A DNA stretch of 34,459 nt, taken from the NCBI GenBank assembly GCA_900557035.1, contig USRA01000015.1, positions 1-34,459 of the forward strand. Direction: 5' to 3'. This document shows positions 1 through 9,200 of this stretch, piece after piece. Source of the stretch: an uncultured Prevotella sp. GTDB lineage: Bacteria; Bacteroidota; Bacteroidia; Bacteroidales; Bacteroidaceae. The notes beneath the pieces are model-generated. The model ran no database searches. It saw nothing but the letters and a program-made list of their open reading frames with translations, and had not been told where the DNA came from. Position 1 is the stretch's first letter, and each line of letters starts with the position of its first letter. The position numbers and the translations under genes are program-made.

Positions 1-817
1 GACTTGGGGTAATAAACTGATCTGCTTTTTGCCGCATCATCTGGATATAATAACCAGCACGCTTATAGTCTTTCCTGTTAATATAGACATCTATGATGGC
101 ATTCAAACCATGATACATTTCTGAACCCAGCGCGTTTTTCATGCAGAAATGATGAGCATTGAGGGAAATACTCAAGACTGAATCCGAATTTCCCAAATTA
201 TAATAACCGCTGGCTTGCGTACGATAAGCAGCAACTGCAGCCAATGTATCCTTAGCCAACCAGGCATATTTAGCAGCAAGTCTTGTTTCCTTTATCGTCA
301 TCAGAGGGGAAGATCCTACACTATACAAATCTCCCATAGCGCCATGAATCCTAGACAACAAGGCATAATCACACGAAGCACTCGTGGTATCAGCCAATTC
401 CACTGCCTTATTGTAGTTATCGAGAGAAGCAGGGGCATCCTGCAGATCCCGATACACACAGCCTAAAAGATAATATGCCAGCATTCGCTCATTCACAGAG
501 CCGTGCTTGTCGTAATAGGCAACCACTCGCTTCATCACGCTATCTGTGGTAAAATCCACAAAGCTCTTGTTCATCGCCTTGGCATAAATCAGATCATAAT
601 GCATCTGTTGTGCCTTGCTCATATCAGGCTTCTGCGCCTTTAGACTATCAAGCATGGCTAAGGCTGTCTGTGCCGAATCCTGACAGACATCCATCAAACT
701 ATCAGCACTTGCCATCTTGGAATCCACAACACGATTTCCGCCACATGAAACCAGCAGAAACAAAACGGTTATGATAACTATTTGCAGAAAATTATAAGTT
801 GTCTTTCTTTTCATCAT
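1..817 (-). CDS. TPR lipoprotein / membrane-tethered regulator, N-terminal part (runs off window)
   Basis: An open frame of about 272 codons reads leftward from ATG at 817 (a second in-frame ATG lies at 814) and is still open at base 1, so the C-terminal half is outside the window. The N terminus has a hydrophobic stretch ending in the lipobox-like LLVSC, which suggests export and lipidation. The rest is helical, with TPR-like segments such as NERMLAYYLLGC and CDYALLSRIHG. It closely matches the N-terminal half of the complete protein at 28282-30054, sharing for instance DFTTDSVMK, VAYY, NERMLAYYLLGC and YRDL. By analogy the missing half should hold a transmembrane helix, a coiled coil and a DNA-binding HTH. 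The start is supported by that alignment. Its leader is an intron relic (830-1098) with a promoter at 1108-1139. The signal it senses is unknown. Confidence 0.8.
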   Translation of the reverse strand, partial: MMKRKTTYNFLQIVIITVLFLLVSCGGNRVVDSKMASADSLMDVCQDSAQTALAMLDSLKAQKPDMSKAQQMHYDLIYAKAMNKSFVDFTTDSVMKRVVAYYDKHGSVNERMLAYYLLGCVYRDLQDAPASLDNYNKAVELADTTSASCDYALLSRIHGAMGDLYSVGSSPLMTIKETRLAAKYAWLAKDTLAAVAAYRTQASGYYNLGNSDSVLSISLNAHHFCMKNALGSEMYHGLNAIIDVYINRKDYKRAGYYIQMMRQKADQFITPS

Positions 818-829
818 TGCATATTTCTT

Positions 830-1098
830 GTCGAGTAAGTGGAGGGAATTTCACCCACCCTTCTCTCGGAACCGTGCTTGAAAGTCTCCCTTCACACGGC
901 TCTTTGCACTTACTCTTTATTAATTTTATTACTCCTATTACAAAGGCTGCCTCATTCATTAGCTCATTCTCCATTTCCTGGAGTTGGACTTTGAATTTGG
1001 CTAAGTACGCTCCCCCTTCGCTCCATCCCCATTACAGAGACTTGATAGAATCTATCAAATATAGCCAATATCGGACGTCATTCTGTCTCAGGACACAC
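830..1098 (-). mobile_element. Group II intron relic (ORF-less), 269 nt
   Basis: Read on the minus strand this begins GTGTGTCCTGAGACAG, a group II type GUGYG 5' end, and finishes CTTACTCGAC, an AY 3' end. Bases 869-902 form a 34-nt domain V hairpin: GAGCCG at the start, CGGTTC at the end, and an internal GGGAGACT loop side. A domain VI-like stem follows. The element at 26327-26494 shares exactly these two ends and the domain V, but its middle is different and shorter. The reverse-transcriptase ORF and domains I-IV are missing or reduced to about 170 nt, so it should not splice unaided. It ends 12 nt before the TPR gene start. A 60-codon frame across it (792-974) is probably not a protein. Confidence 0.72.
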
Positions 1099-1107
1099 TT
1101 TTGGGAG

Positions 1108-1139
1108 CAAAGATATAAAAAATAAAGTTGCGAGACGAA
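1108..1139 (-). promoter_or_regulatory. Bacteroidetes-type promoter for the left TPR gene
   Basis: On the minus strand TTCG and TATCTTTG are separated by 20 nt, matching the TTTG-N19-21-TAnnTTTG consensus with one mismatch in the -33 box. The predicted transcript starts within a few bases of the 5' end of the intron relic at 1098. Confidence 0.6.
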
Positions 1140-1475
1140 TATTTTGGTTATATATTTTATACCCAGTACTGCATCCATTACAACTTAACATACTACAGAT
1201 AAGAAACTTACATATCATATTACATTTTTTACACTGATGGCTATCATATCCTCCATAGATTGGCATCAAGGGTTTTGGCTCCGCTTTTACCAAATAGCTT
1301 GCTGTTGATTTTCGAACGGATATGGGTTATTTGCTGCGCCCCGACACCCAATAAAAGAGACTGCTCAGAAGGGATGAAATGTAGTTTTACCAATATGGCT
1401 ACAAGATATTCCCACACTGCGTTTATCTTCTTCTAATGGAAATAGTATTTACTGCACGATCAATATGTTTTTATC
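1126..1475. other. Non-coding stretch, no recognisable gene
   Basis: Upstream of the promoter I find only a short minus-strand frame (1078-1293, 71 codons). It is cysteine-rich near its middle, overlaps the promoter and the intron end, and resembles nothing I know. I see no tRNA, terminator or insertion-sequence ends. It may be decayed sequence. Confidence 0.5.
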
Positions 1476-1587
1476 ATTAGGGAAAATCTTCGTTCAAAAG
1501 TATTGAATGTGTGTTCAAAAGCTTTGAATGTACATTCAAAAGTGTTGAACGGCGGTTCAATACTTTTGAACGGAGATTTTCCCTAAT
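1476..1587. repeat. Four TTCAA-N5-TTGAA palindromes at 21-bp period within a large inverted repeat
   Basis: Four 15-bp palindromes lie at 1493-1507, 1514-1528, 1535-1549 and 1556-1570. Starts are exactly 21 bp apart and the units are separated by 6-nt spacers. The first three carry AAGNN in the centre and the fourth is inverted (TACTT). The outer 32 bases (1476-1507 and 1556-1587) are inverted copies with one mismatch, so the block can also form a long hairpin with a 48-nt loop. Twenty-one base pairs is two helical turns, which suits repeated binding of a dimeric protein on one face. No gene is close enough to name a target. Confidence 0.8.
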
Positions 1588-1634
1588 AACAATTACTTTT
1601 TCCTCTAGGCTTTTGGAGTTTTTAGATACGGAAT

Positions 1635-1867
1635 AAGTCATCCATAGTGATAACTCGGTGCGTTATAGTAATGGAACCATATCTTACACGAAAACGAGCT
1701 TATTGTTTTGTGAAATTTACACGAAAACAAGATTATATCGGCTGAAAAGATACTAAAAATATCGTTTAGCGCAAAATAATGAGTCACTATTTTGCGCGAA
1801 ATGGGGTGAAAAGGTCATTTCGCGCAGAATAGTGAAGGGGGGAATGGTATTTATTAGTCGTGGAAAT
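1635..1867. pseudogene. Relic of a DUF4143 ATPase cassette (flanks only)
   Basis: Bases 1635-1682 match 15162-15209 at about 45 of 48 positions. That stretch covers the last codons (MVPLL, stop) and the downstream region of the DUF4143 ATPase gene at 15190-16542. Bases 1683-1867 match 16580-16795, which is the leader, promoter and upstream region of the same gene. Here the two flanks are joined directly and the 1.35-kb body is gone. The matching promoter box reads TATCTTTT in place of TATCTTTG. One 33-bp leader repeat unit is missing compared with the intact copy. It therefore reads as an internally deleted, decaying copy in the same (minus) orientation. Confidence 0.7.
1784..1835. repeat. 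Inverted repeat (operator-like), relic copy
   Basis: Arms of 17 bp at 1784-1800 and 1819-1835 pair with one mismatch around the core GCGCAAAATAGTGA. The intact counterpart is at 16714-16765, beside the DUF4143 promoter. Confidence 0.6.
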
Positions 1868-1899
1868 GTGCGAAAAAACAATGGATTTCCACGACTAAT
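1853..1899. repeat. Dispersed hairpin repeat, copy 1
   Basis: Perfect 15-bp arms (ATTAGTCGTGGAAAT and its complement, 1853-1867 and 1885-1899) enclose a 17-nt loop. It begins 5 bases past the stop codon of the hybrid regulator (1904). There is no T-tract, so it is better read as a dispersed palindrome than as an intrinsic terminator. A near-identical copy is at 15090-15136 and a left half at 16781-16812. Confidence 0.75.
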
Positions 1900-1903
1900 C
1901 ATA

Positions 1904-4900
1904 CTAATTGACATCTTTCAGTTGCTCTGCATATTCCTTCGGGAAGACGCCGAACTTCTTCTTGAAGCATTTCGAGAAATACTTCGGAGTGTTGAAGCCC
2001 ACCTGAGTTGCCACTTCGCTGATCAGAATGTCAGGGTTCGACCGGATGATGCGCTGCGCCTCCTTCAGGCGGATGCTGGTGATGAAGGCAATGACCGTTT
2101 GCCCTGTTGTGGCTTTTACCTTATTATATAAGGTGGATTCGCCCATCGCCATATCCTTGGCGAATGCCTCGCGGTTGTAATCGCCATCTGCAAGATGTTG
2201 CATCAGTACCTCTGTGGCACGAGTGATGAATGCCTGATCTGGGTTGCTCAAATGTAACGCAGCCTGTGTTTCGCTCTCTGTGCTGTTTTGGAGCGAAACT
2301 TCTGCCTGAATCTTTTCTATCATCTTCTTGCGGTTGGCAAGAAGGGCATTGATTCTGACTTCCAGTTCCTCAAACTTGAAAGGCTTGGTGATGTAGGCAT
2401 CTGCTCCTACGGCATAAGCCTCGGTCTTGTCCTCTTCCTTGTTCTTGGCGGTGAGCAGGATGATTGGCAACTGCCAGAAACTCTTGTCAGACTTCAGCTG
2501 CTTGGTCAGTTCGATACCATCCATGATTGGCATCATCACGTCGCTCACCACGAGGTCGAGTTTCTCCTTCATGATGATGTTTATCGCCTGCTTTCCGTTC
2601 TTTGCCGTAAAAACGTGATAGTTCTTGCTCAGCACCTGCAGCATCAGGGCGAGCAGTTCCTCGTTGTCCTCCACCACCAGGATCTTGCTCGCATTCTTAC
2701 GGATGAAGATGCTCTGGCGGACAGGTGCCAGCTTAGGTTTGTCTTCAGAAGCAGGTTGGGATTCCTGCTCCGTTTCCTGGCTTGCCTGTCTGATGGCTTC
2801 CTGATTTACTGCATTTGGTTTGTCTGAATTGTCTATTTCATCTGGTGCATAGGCACTCTTTCTGATAGGCAGGGTAATGGTGAAGGTAGTGCCTTCGCCT
2901 TCCTGACTCTCACATTGGATGTTGCCATGATGCAGTTTCACCAGGTCGTGGGTCAACGACAGTCCGATGCCGGTTCCCGGCATGTTCTGCTTGCGGTAGT
3001 CGCCATCGAAGAATCGGGTGTAGAGATGCTTCATCTTCTCCTTCGACATACCGATGCCATTATCGGCAATCGTGATGACCGCCTGCTCCTTGCTGAGGCT
3101 GAGTGATACATCAATCTTGCCTCCCACCTTATTATATTTAATGGCGTTGGAGAGCAGATTGTAGATGATCTTATCCATCTTGTCGGCATCAAACCATGCC
3201 ATACCTTCAGCCTTCGGCTTCTCCAGGAATAGGGTAACCTGCTGGTGTTCAGCCATCGGACGGATATTCTCGCAAGCTTCTTCTATGAACGAAATCAGGT
3301 TTCTGCGGCTCACGAGCAGATGCAGCTGTCCTGCCTGCGACTTTCTTACTTCCAGAATCTGTCGCAGGAGTCGGGTGGTGCGGTTGATGTTGTTGTCCAT
3401 CACCATGTAATCTTCCTCATACTGTGGTGCCATCGCCTTGAGTTTGTAGATGGTGGCAGAGATGACGGTAAGAGGGGTGAGCAGCTCGTGGGTGATATTG
3501 GTAAGTATAACACCCATCTGCAGGCTGTTTCTGGTCTTCACCCGCTCCTTATACCATCGTGCCGTAGCAAAGATGCCGCCAATGAGCATCAGGATATAGA
3601 GCATGAAGGCAAGGCGTGATGCATACCAAGGTGGCAGCACCTTGATGGTGATGGTGTATGGCAGTTCCTGCCACTTGCCGTAGCCGTCGTTTGCCTTCAG
3701 ATGTAACTTGTAGGTGCCTGCATTCAGGTTCTGGAAAGTAGCTTTATGTTCATCCTGTTTGCTGTATTGCCAGTCTTCGTCATATCCTTCCAGCTGGTAG
3801 GCATAGCTGTTCTTTCGTGTATTACCGTATGTGAGGAGTGAGAATTCGATATCAAACTTCTTCACATTGGAAGGTATGGAAATCCTTTTTGTGTAATGTG
3901 GCATTTCTTCGGAAATGTCACTTTTGAGAACAGAATCCAGTTGTGCAAATGGTACGTCATCAATGATTAAGTCGGTGATGACGAGCTTGCAGTTTCTGTG
4001 ATTTTTCATTTTTGTCATAGCCGACGGAGGGAAAGAGAAAAAGCCTGCTCTCGTTCCGAAAAAGATTTCCTTGCCGAACTGATAACTGGCATCTGCCGAG
4101 AACTTGATTTCTCCCAATCCATCTTCTTGGGTGAAATAAGTGATGTTGCGCAAATGGTCTGACTCCTGATTTTTCCAGGTGATATATGCCAGTGCCTTGT
4201 TGAGCGCTACCCAGATATTGCCGGAAGCATCGCCTTCTACAGAGAAGGTCTGATCATCCGGAAGATGAAGCTTTCGGTTCTGGTATTCAAAACGGTCTTC
4301 CACCTTATTATATAGGAAGAGTCCGCCACTATTTGAAATAGCCCAAAGGCGACCTTGATTGTCTTCCATGCATTTCTGCGCATCGTTAATGGCATATTTG
4401 CCGTTTTTAGGGCAGTATTGTCTGTATTTTAGTGAACGGATATTCCGGGTTTTGCCCGATATACGGATAATACCCTCATTATCTGTAGAAACCCAAATGT
4501 TGCCTTGCCTATCCTGGCAGATGTTACGGATGTCGCAGCTGCTGAAGTCTTTCTTGCCTTCTTTCATGGTCAGGAAGTAGCCTGTATTGTCTGGATATAC
4601 GATACTCATACCATTTCGGCTTCCTATCCACATCGTCTTGTCTTTCGATTCGAAAACAGCATTAACGAAATTTTCTTTTATGTAGTTCGTATTGGTGTTG
4701 TCCAGGCAGAAGGCTTCTTTTTCCTTCGGTTTGATGATGACACCGTAGTTGTTGACGGCAAACCATATTTCATCATTGCTTCGTTTCACGATGCTGGTAA
4801 TGCTGGTGGTAAGGGTATAGCTGCTCAGTTTACCAAAGCCCGGAATGCCTTTATTATAATAGGTGTCACCGGTATCTCGATTGTAGAGCGCTATTCCGTA

Positions 4901-6031
4901 CGGATTGAGTCCGAGCCAGAACCATTTACCGTCGGTAGTGAGAATCGCATTGACATAGTTGATGGTAGGGGCATTCTGCAGGTTGCCCAGATACCACTGC
5001 TTGAAGAGAGATGGGGGGGTGGTAATCTGTAGAACTCCATCATTCTGCGTACAGAGCCAGATATTTCCCGCTCCATCCGTGCTGATGTCATTGCAGTAGA
5101 TGAGTCGGTTGTTGCCAATCTGGGTATATTTGCTCCAGCCTGCTTGCGGCTGGTCTTCATCTAAATAGCAGATACCTTCTCTGGTACATGCCCATAGAGT
5201 ATTGGTGATAGGGTCTTCTACGAATTTATAGAAGATGTCGAAGTTGTTGGTGGCGTATGGATATTGATGATATTGCGGATTCTTCAGATTGTCCGGATTG
5301 CTGATGCACAGCACTCCATATCCCCAGGTTCCTACCCAGAGATGATGATTCTTGTCGAAAAAGAGCGAGTAGGCAGAATTTATGTCATTCAGCTTCGGGT
5401 AGCTGCGGAAAACGTTGCTGCCACGTTTCAGACGCATCAGTCCGGAAGACCAGGTGCCGACGAGAAGGTCGCCATTCTTGTCTTCAGCTACACATTTTAC
5501 GCTGAAAGAATTGAGGCGCTGTTTCTTTCCGTTTTCATCGATGCGCCAGGCATTCCTGGAAGTATAGGTATAGAAGGATTCATTTTCCGGATTGAAATAA
5601 GATAATCCTCCATCTGTACCAACCCAGAGTGTACCATCTCTCGAAACAAAGAGATGGTAGATGATTCTCTGATCTTCGCTTGGCAGGAAATAGGTCTTGA
5701 AAACGCCAGTCTTCCGGTTTATCTTTACCAGACCGTTTCGGGTTCCCAGCCAGAGATTGTGCTCGTGGTCTTCTGCCATGGAACGGATGTCGTTGTTGGG
5801 AAGAATACCAGGAGAAAGAGCATTCGATTTGTACGATTTCACGGTATAGCCATCGTATGATTTGAGTCCGGAATTGGTTCCCACCCACATCATTCCTTCG
5901 CTATCTAGTATCATGCAATGGCTTTCAGACGCTGGCGAAATGTTAAAAGATGCAATGCTGCGGTATGGAAATGTTTCCGCTTTAGCAATGATGCAGCACA
6001 CAAAAGTCAGTATCAAATATATTGTTCTCAT
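1904..6031 (-). CDS. Hybrid two-component system regulator (HTCS) of the PUL
   Basis: One-protein sensor and transcription factor of 1375 aa. A signal peptide (1-18) leads into a large periplasmic sensor of WVGT/LWLGT-type beta-propeller repeats and a Y_Y_Y domain (about 700-790). A transmembrane helix follows (about 806-825), then HisKA with phospho-accepting His in THELLTPLT (about 848) and an ATPase with DNGIGM (about 990) and GTGIGL (about 1019). The receiver has its phospho-Asp in VVSDVMMP (about 1164). The protein ends in an AraC-type HTH (about 1268-1375). ATG 6031 is chosen because it starts the signal peptide. An upstream TTG at 6067 overlaps the -7 promoter box and is unlikely. The gene is divergent from susC, the usual arrangement for an activator of its own PUL. 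The inducing ligand, probably an oligosaccharide, cannot be read from sequence. Confidence 0.95.
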   Translation of the reverse strand: MRTIYLILTFVCCIIAKAETFPYRSIASFNISPASESHCMILDSEGMMWVGTNSGLKSYDGYTVKSYKSNALSPGILPNNDIRSMAEDHEHNLWLGTRNGLVKINRKTGVFKTYFLPSEDQRIIYHLFVSRDGTLWVGTDGGLSYFNPENESFYTYTSRNAWRIDENGKKQRLNSFSVKCVAEDKNGDLLVGTWSSGLMRLKRGSNVFRSYPKLNDINSAYSLFFDKNHHLWVGTWGYGVLCISNPDNLKNPQYHQYPYATNNFDIFYKFVEDPITNTLWACTREGICYLDEDQPQAGWSKYTQIGNNRLIYCNDISTDGAGNIWLCTQNDGVLQITTPPSLFKQWYLGNLQNAPTINYVNAILTTDGKWFWLGLNPYGIALYNRDTGDTYYNKGIPGFGKLSSYTLTTSITSIVKRSNDEIWFAVNNYGVIIKPKEKEAFCLDNTNTNYIKENFVNAVFESKDKTMWIGSRNGMSIVYPDNTGYFLTMKEGKKDFSSCDIRNICQDRQGNIWVSTDNEGIIRISGKTRNIRSLKYRQYCPKNGKYAINDAQKCMEDNQGRLWAISNSGGLFLYNKVEDRFEYQNRKLHLPDDQTFSVEGDASGNIWVALNKALAYITWKNQESDHLRNITYFTQEDGLGEIKFSADASYQFGKEIFFGTRAGFFSFPPSAMTKMKNHRNCKLVITDLIIDDVPFAQLDSVLKSDISEEMPHYTKRISIPSNVKKFDIEFSLLTYGNTRKNSYAYQLEGYDEDWQYSKQDEHKATFQNLNAGTYKLHLKANDGYGKWQELPYTITIKVLPPWYASRLAFMLYILMLIGGIFATARWYKERVKTRNSLQMGVILTNITHELLTPLTVISATIYKLKAMAPQYEEDYMVMDNNINRTTRLLRQILEVRKSQAGQLHLLVSRRNLISFIEEACENIRPMAEHQQVTLFLEKPKAEGMAWFDADKMDKIIYNLLSNAIKYNKVGGKIDVSLSLSKEQAVITIADNGIGMSKEKMKHLYTRFFDGDYRKQNMPGTGIGLSLTHDLVKLHHGNIQCESQEGEGTTFTITLPIRKSAYAPDEIDNSDKPNAVNQEAIRQASQETEQESQPASEDKPKLAPVRQSIFIRKNASKILVVEDNEELLALMLQVLSKNYHVFTAKNGKQAINIIMKEKLDLVVSDVMMPIMDGIELTKQLKSDKSFWQLPIILLTAKNKEEDKTEAYAVGADAYITKPFKFEELEVRINALLANRKKMIEKIQAEVSLQNSTESETQAALHLSNPDQAFITRATEVLMQHLADGDYNREAFAKDMAMGESTLYNKVKATTGQTVIAFITSIRLKEAQRIIRSNPDILISEVATQVGFNTPKYFSKCFKKKFGVFPKEYAEQLKDVN

Positions 6032-6064
6032 CTCGATTATTAGTATTTCTTTGTATTTTGGGTA

Positions 6065-6072
6065 CAAAATTA
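6065..6072 (-). promoter_or_regulatory. -7 promoter box of the HTCS gene
   Basis: TAATTTTG on the minus strand fits TAnnTTTG, giving a leader of roughly 25-30 nt before ATG 6031. No clear TTTG occurs at the -33 spacing. The same TTAATTTTGT core is seen upstream of the genes starting at 16954 and 28282. Confidence 0.5.
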
Positions 6073-6083
6073 CAGCTTTTTCC

Positions 6084-6117
6084 CGAATTTTTCCCTTATT
6101 TTCTCGAATTTTTCCCT
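6084..6117. promoter_or_regulatory. 21-bp-spaced direct repeat in the HTCS-susC intergenic region
   Basis: The 13-mer CGAATTTTTCCCT occurs at 6084-6096 and again at 6105-6117, 21 bp apart. This lies upstream of the likely -7 boxes of both divergent genes. Tandem sites two helical turns apart are what an AraC-type dimer would use, so this is the best candidate binding site for the HTCS. That role is inferred. Confidence 0.45.
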
Positions 6118-6137
6118 AATATATGATAAAAAAGACC

Positions 6138-6187
6138 GAATTTTGCAATTGTGAAGCAATAAAAGTTGCCTTGGCGAGAGCGAAGGC
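6138..6187 (+). promoter_or_regulatory. Probable susC promoter and leader hairpin
   Basis: GAATTTTG at 6138-6145 differs from TAnnTTTG by one base and would give a leader of roughly 90 nt. Within it, GCCTTGGC and GCGAAGGC (6168-6175, 6180-6187) form a stem with one mismatch around a GAGA loop. An imperfect box is consistent with an activator-dependent promoter. Confidence 0.4.
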
Positions 6188-6241
6188 GGCACTTTACATA
6201 AACAGTATAATATAAACTAACAAATTAAAATACAACTTAAA

Positions 6242-9200
6242 ATGGAAAATCTTAAGCTAATAACATCGTCTAGAAGATTGATGGCTTTGGCAGCTTTGGC
6301 AACTGGCGTTGCTTTGCCTCCACAATCTATCATGGCAGCTTCTACAGCTCAGGTTGTTCAGCAGTCGGGTGTCGTTAAAGGTCAGGTTCTTGATCCTTCT
6401 GGTGAGCCGGTAATCGGTGCTACCGTAAAGGTTAAGGGTTCCAAGACGGGTACTGTTACCGATCTTGATGGTAACTTCTCGCTCAGTGCTGCTCCAGGTG
6501 CTATGGTCGAAGTGTCTTATATAGGTTATAAGACCATGACGGTAAAAGCTGGTAATGGTCCGTTGAACGTTACTTTGGAAGACGACAATCAGGCTTTGAG
6601 TGAAGTAGTTGTCGTAGGTTTCGGTACTCAGAAGAAGGTAAACCTCACTGGTGCTGTCTCTGTAATCGACAGCAAGGAGATTGCTTCCCGTCCTGTTGCC
6701 AATGCTACCCAGGCATTGCAGGGTCTGGTTCCTGGTTTGCAGATTTCCAGCTCGTCTGGTTCTATGGATGCTACTCCTAATGTAAATGTACGTGGTACTA
6801 CTACCATTGGTGAGGGTTCCAAGGGTACTCCATTGATCTTGATTGATGGTTCTGAGGGTGATTTGAATACCATCAACCCACAGGATATCGAAAGTGTATC
6901 TGTATTGAAGGATGCTGCTGCATCTTCTATCTATGGTTCCCGTGCACCTTTCGGTGTAATCTTGGTTACTACCAAGAAAGGTAAGTCGGGTAAGGTTACA
7001 GTCAACTATAACAACAGCTTCCGTTTCAGCGGAATGATTCGTGGCAAGCACATGATGAACTCTGTTGACTATGCAGCATGGGTAAACGATGCTCATACCA
7101 ATGGTGGTAGTGGTGTGTTCTTCGATCAGGAACGTATGGATAAGATCGTGGCTTATCACAATGCCACTCCTGTAGGTCCTGGTACCCGAAAGGATGCCAA
7201 TGGTAACCTGCTCTACGGTATCGATTCCAGCAACGGCACAACATGGAATGATGGTTACGGCTTTGGTGTAGATGATGTAGATTGGTATGATGCCTTGTAT
7301 AAGAGCACTGCCTTCTCTCAGGAGCATAACGCAAGTGTAAGCGGCGGTAATGATAAGTTTAATTTCTATGCTTCTTTCAACTACCTGCACAATGGTGGTT
7401 TCATGAAGCTGGATAAGGATAAGAACGACCGTTACAATACAGCAGCTAAGATTGGTGCGCAGATTACTGATTGGCTGCATCTGGATTACTCTACCCGCTG
7501 GACCCGTACCGATTTCCAGCGCCCTGCTACTTTGACCAACAGTCTGTATCAGGACTTGGCACGTCAGGGTTGGCCAGTATTGCCTTTGCAGGATCGCAAC
7601 GGTTACTATTATTCTGCACCTTCTCCTGCCCTCGGTCTGGCTACAGCAGGTAAGGATACCAAGGAGCGTGACATTCTGAACCAGCAGGTGAACCTGTTGA
7701 TTGAGCCTATCAAGAACTGGAGAACTCATATCGACTTCACCTATCGTTCAGAGAATACTGCACGCCACTGGGACAAGAAGATGCTCTACAACCATGATGT
7801 TGCCGGCAATCCTATCGTTTACGACAAGGGTTCCAATGTTCATGAGGATGAATATAAGGAGAACTACTATAACTTCCAGGCTTATACCGAGTACAACTTC
7901 TCTCTGGCTAAGAAGCATAACTTCCACGTAATGGGTGGTTTCCAGGCTGAGCAGTTGAGAAAGACCGAATTCGGTCTGCAGCGTGATGGTGTCTTGGATG
8001 AGTCTCGTCTGGAGGTGGATCTGACCAATGGCTTGAGCTACGAAGGTAAGGAAATCGTTCCTTCCGTGAATGGTGGACGCAACCAGTGGCAGACAGCCGG
8101 TTTCTTCGGCCGCTTGAACTACAACTATGATGAGAAGTATCTTTTCGAGTTCAATATCCGTCATGACGGTACTTCCAAGTTCCGCAGAAACAACATGTGG
8201 AAGACCTTCCCATCCTTCTCTTTGGGTTGGAACATCGCTCATGAGAACTTCTGGAAGCCATTGGAGAATACTGTAAATACCTTGAAGCTCCGTGCATCTT
8301 ACGGTTCTTTGGGTAACCAGAATATTGATAACTGGTATCAGACCTATTCTACAGTAGATTATAAATCAGTATCAGGTACCTGGCTCCAGGGTGGCAAGAA
8401 GACCAACATTACTGCAGCTCCAGGTCTGGTTTCTGCAGCCTTGGGTTGGGAAAAGGTAGAAAGCTATGATGTCGGTCTCGACTGGGGTGCTTTCAACAAC
8501 CGCCTGACTGGTTCCTTCGATTACTATGTACGTAATACCAAGGACATGGTAGGTCCTGCTCCTGAGTTGCCTGCACTTTTGGGAACTGCTGTTCCTAAGA
8601 CCAACAATACTGACCTCCGTACCACTGGTTGGGAGTTGCAGATTGGCTGGCGCGATCATCTGGAGAATGGCTTGAACTATGGTGTAACATTCAATGTTTC
8701 AGATGCTCAGGCTAAGGTAACCCGTTATCCAAACAACCCTACAGGTTCCTTGTCTAGCTATATCGAGAACCGCAAGGTAGGCGAAATCTGGGGTTATGAA
8801 ACCATCGGAATTGCCAAGACTAATGATGAGATGAACCAGCATCTGGCTACCTTGCCAAATGGTGGACAGAGCCAGCTTGGCGACAAGTGGGCTGCTGGTG
8901 ATATCATGTACAAGGACCTGGATGGCGACGGCAAGATCTCTAATGGAAGCAATACATTGGCAGACCATGGTGACTTGAAGGTTATCGGCAACAAAACTCC
9001 TCGTTATCTCTTCGGTCTTGACCTCACCGCCAGCTGGAAGGGGTTCGACTTCCGTGCATTCATGCAGGGTGTCATGAAGCGTGATTATTCTGATGCGAGA
9101 GAATTTCTGTTTGGAGCTACCGACTCTGGTGTATGGTGGGCTGCAGGTATTACCGGCGTTCAGGACTACTTCCGCGATTCAGAAACCTGGTCTGTCAAGA

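Noticed and set aside
792..974. 60-codon minus-strand ORF across the first intron relic
   Set aside because: It runs through domain V and VI of the relic and overlaps the TPR gene start in another frame. It is the conserved RNA, not a protein, that explains the similarity to the second copy.
1476..1587. 21-bp periodic array considered as a CRISPR array
   Set aside because: The 6-nt intervals are far too short for spacers, and the units are themselves palindromic operator-like sites.
6032..6067. Upstream TTG start for the hybrid regulator
   Set aside because: It overlaps the -7 box at 6065-6072 and would put 12 residues before a normal signal peptide. ATG 6031 is preferred.
6257..7729. 490-codon open frame on the minus strand, antisense to susC
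   Set aside because: It is a shadow of the biased susC codon use. The translation is low-complexity I/T/R/S-rich with no domain, and susC is unmistakable on the other strand.
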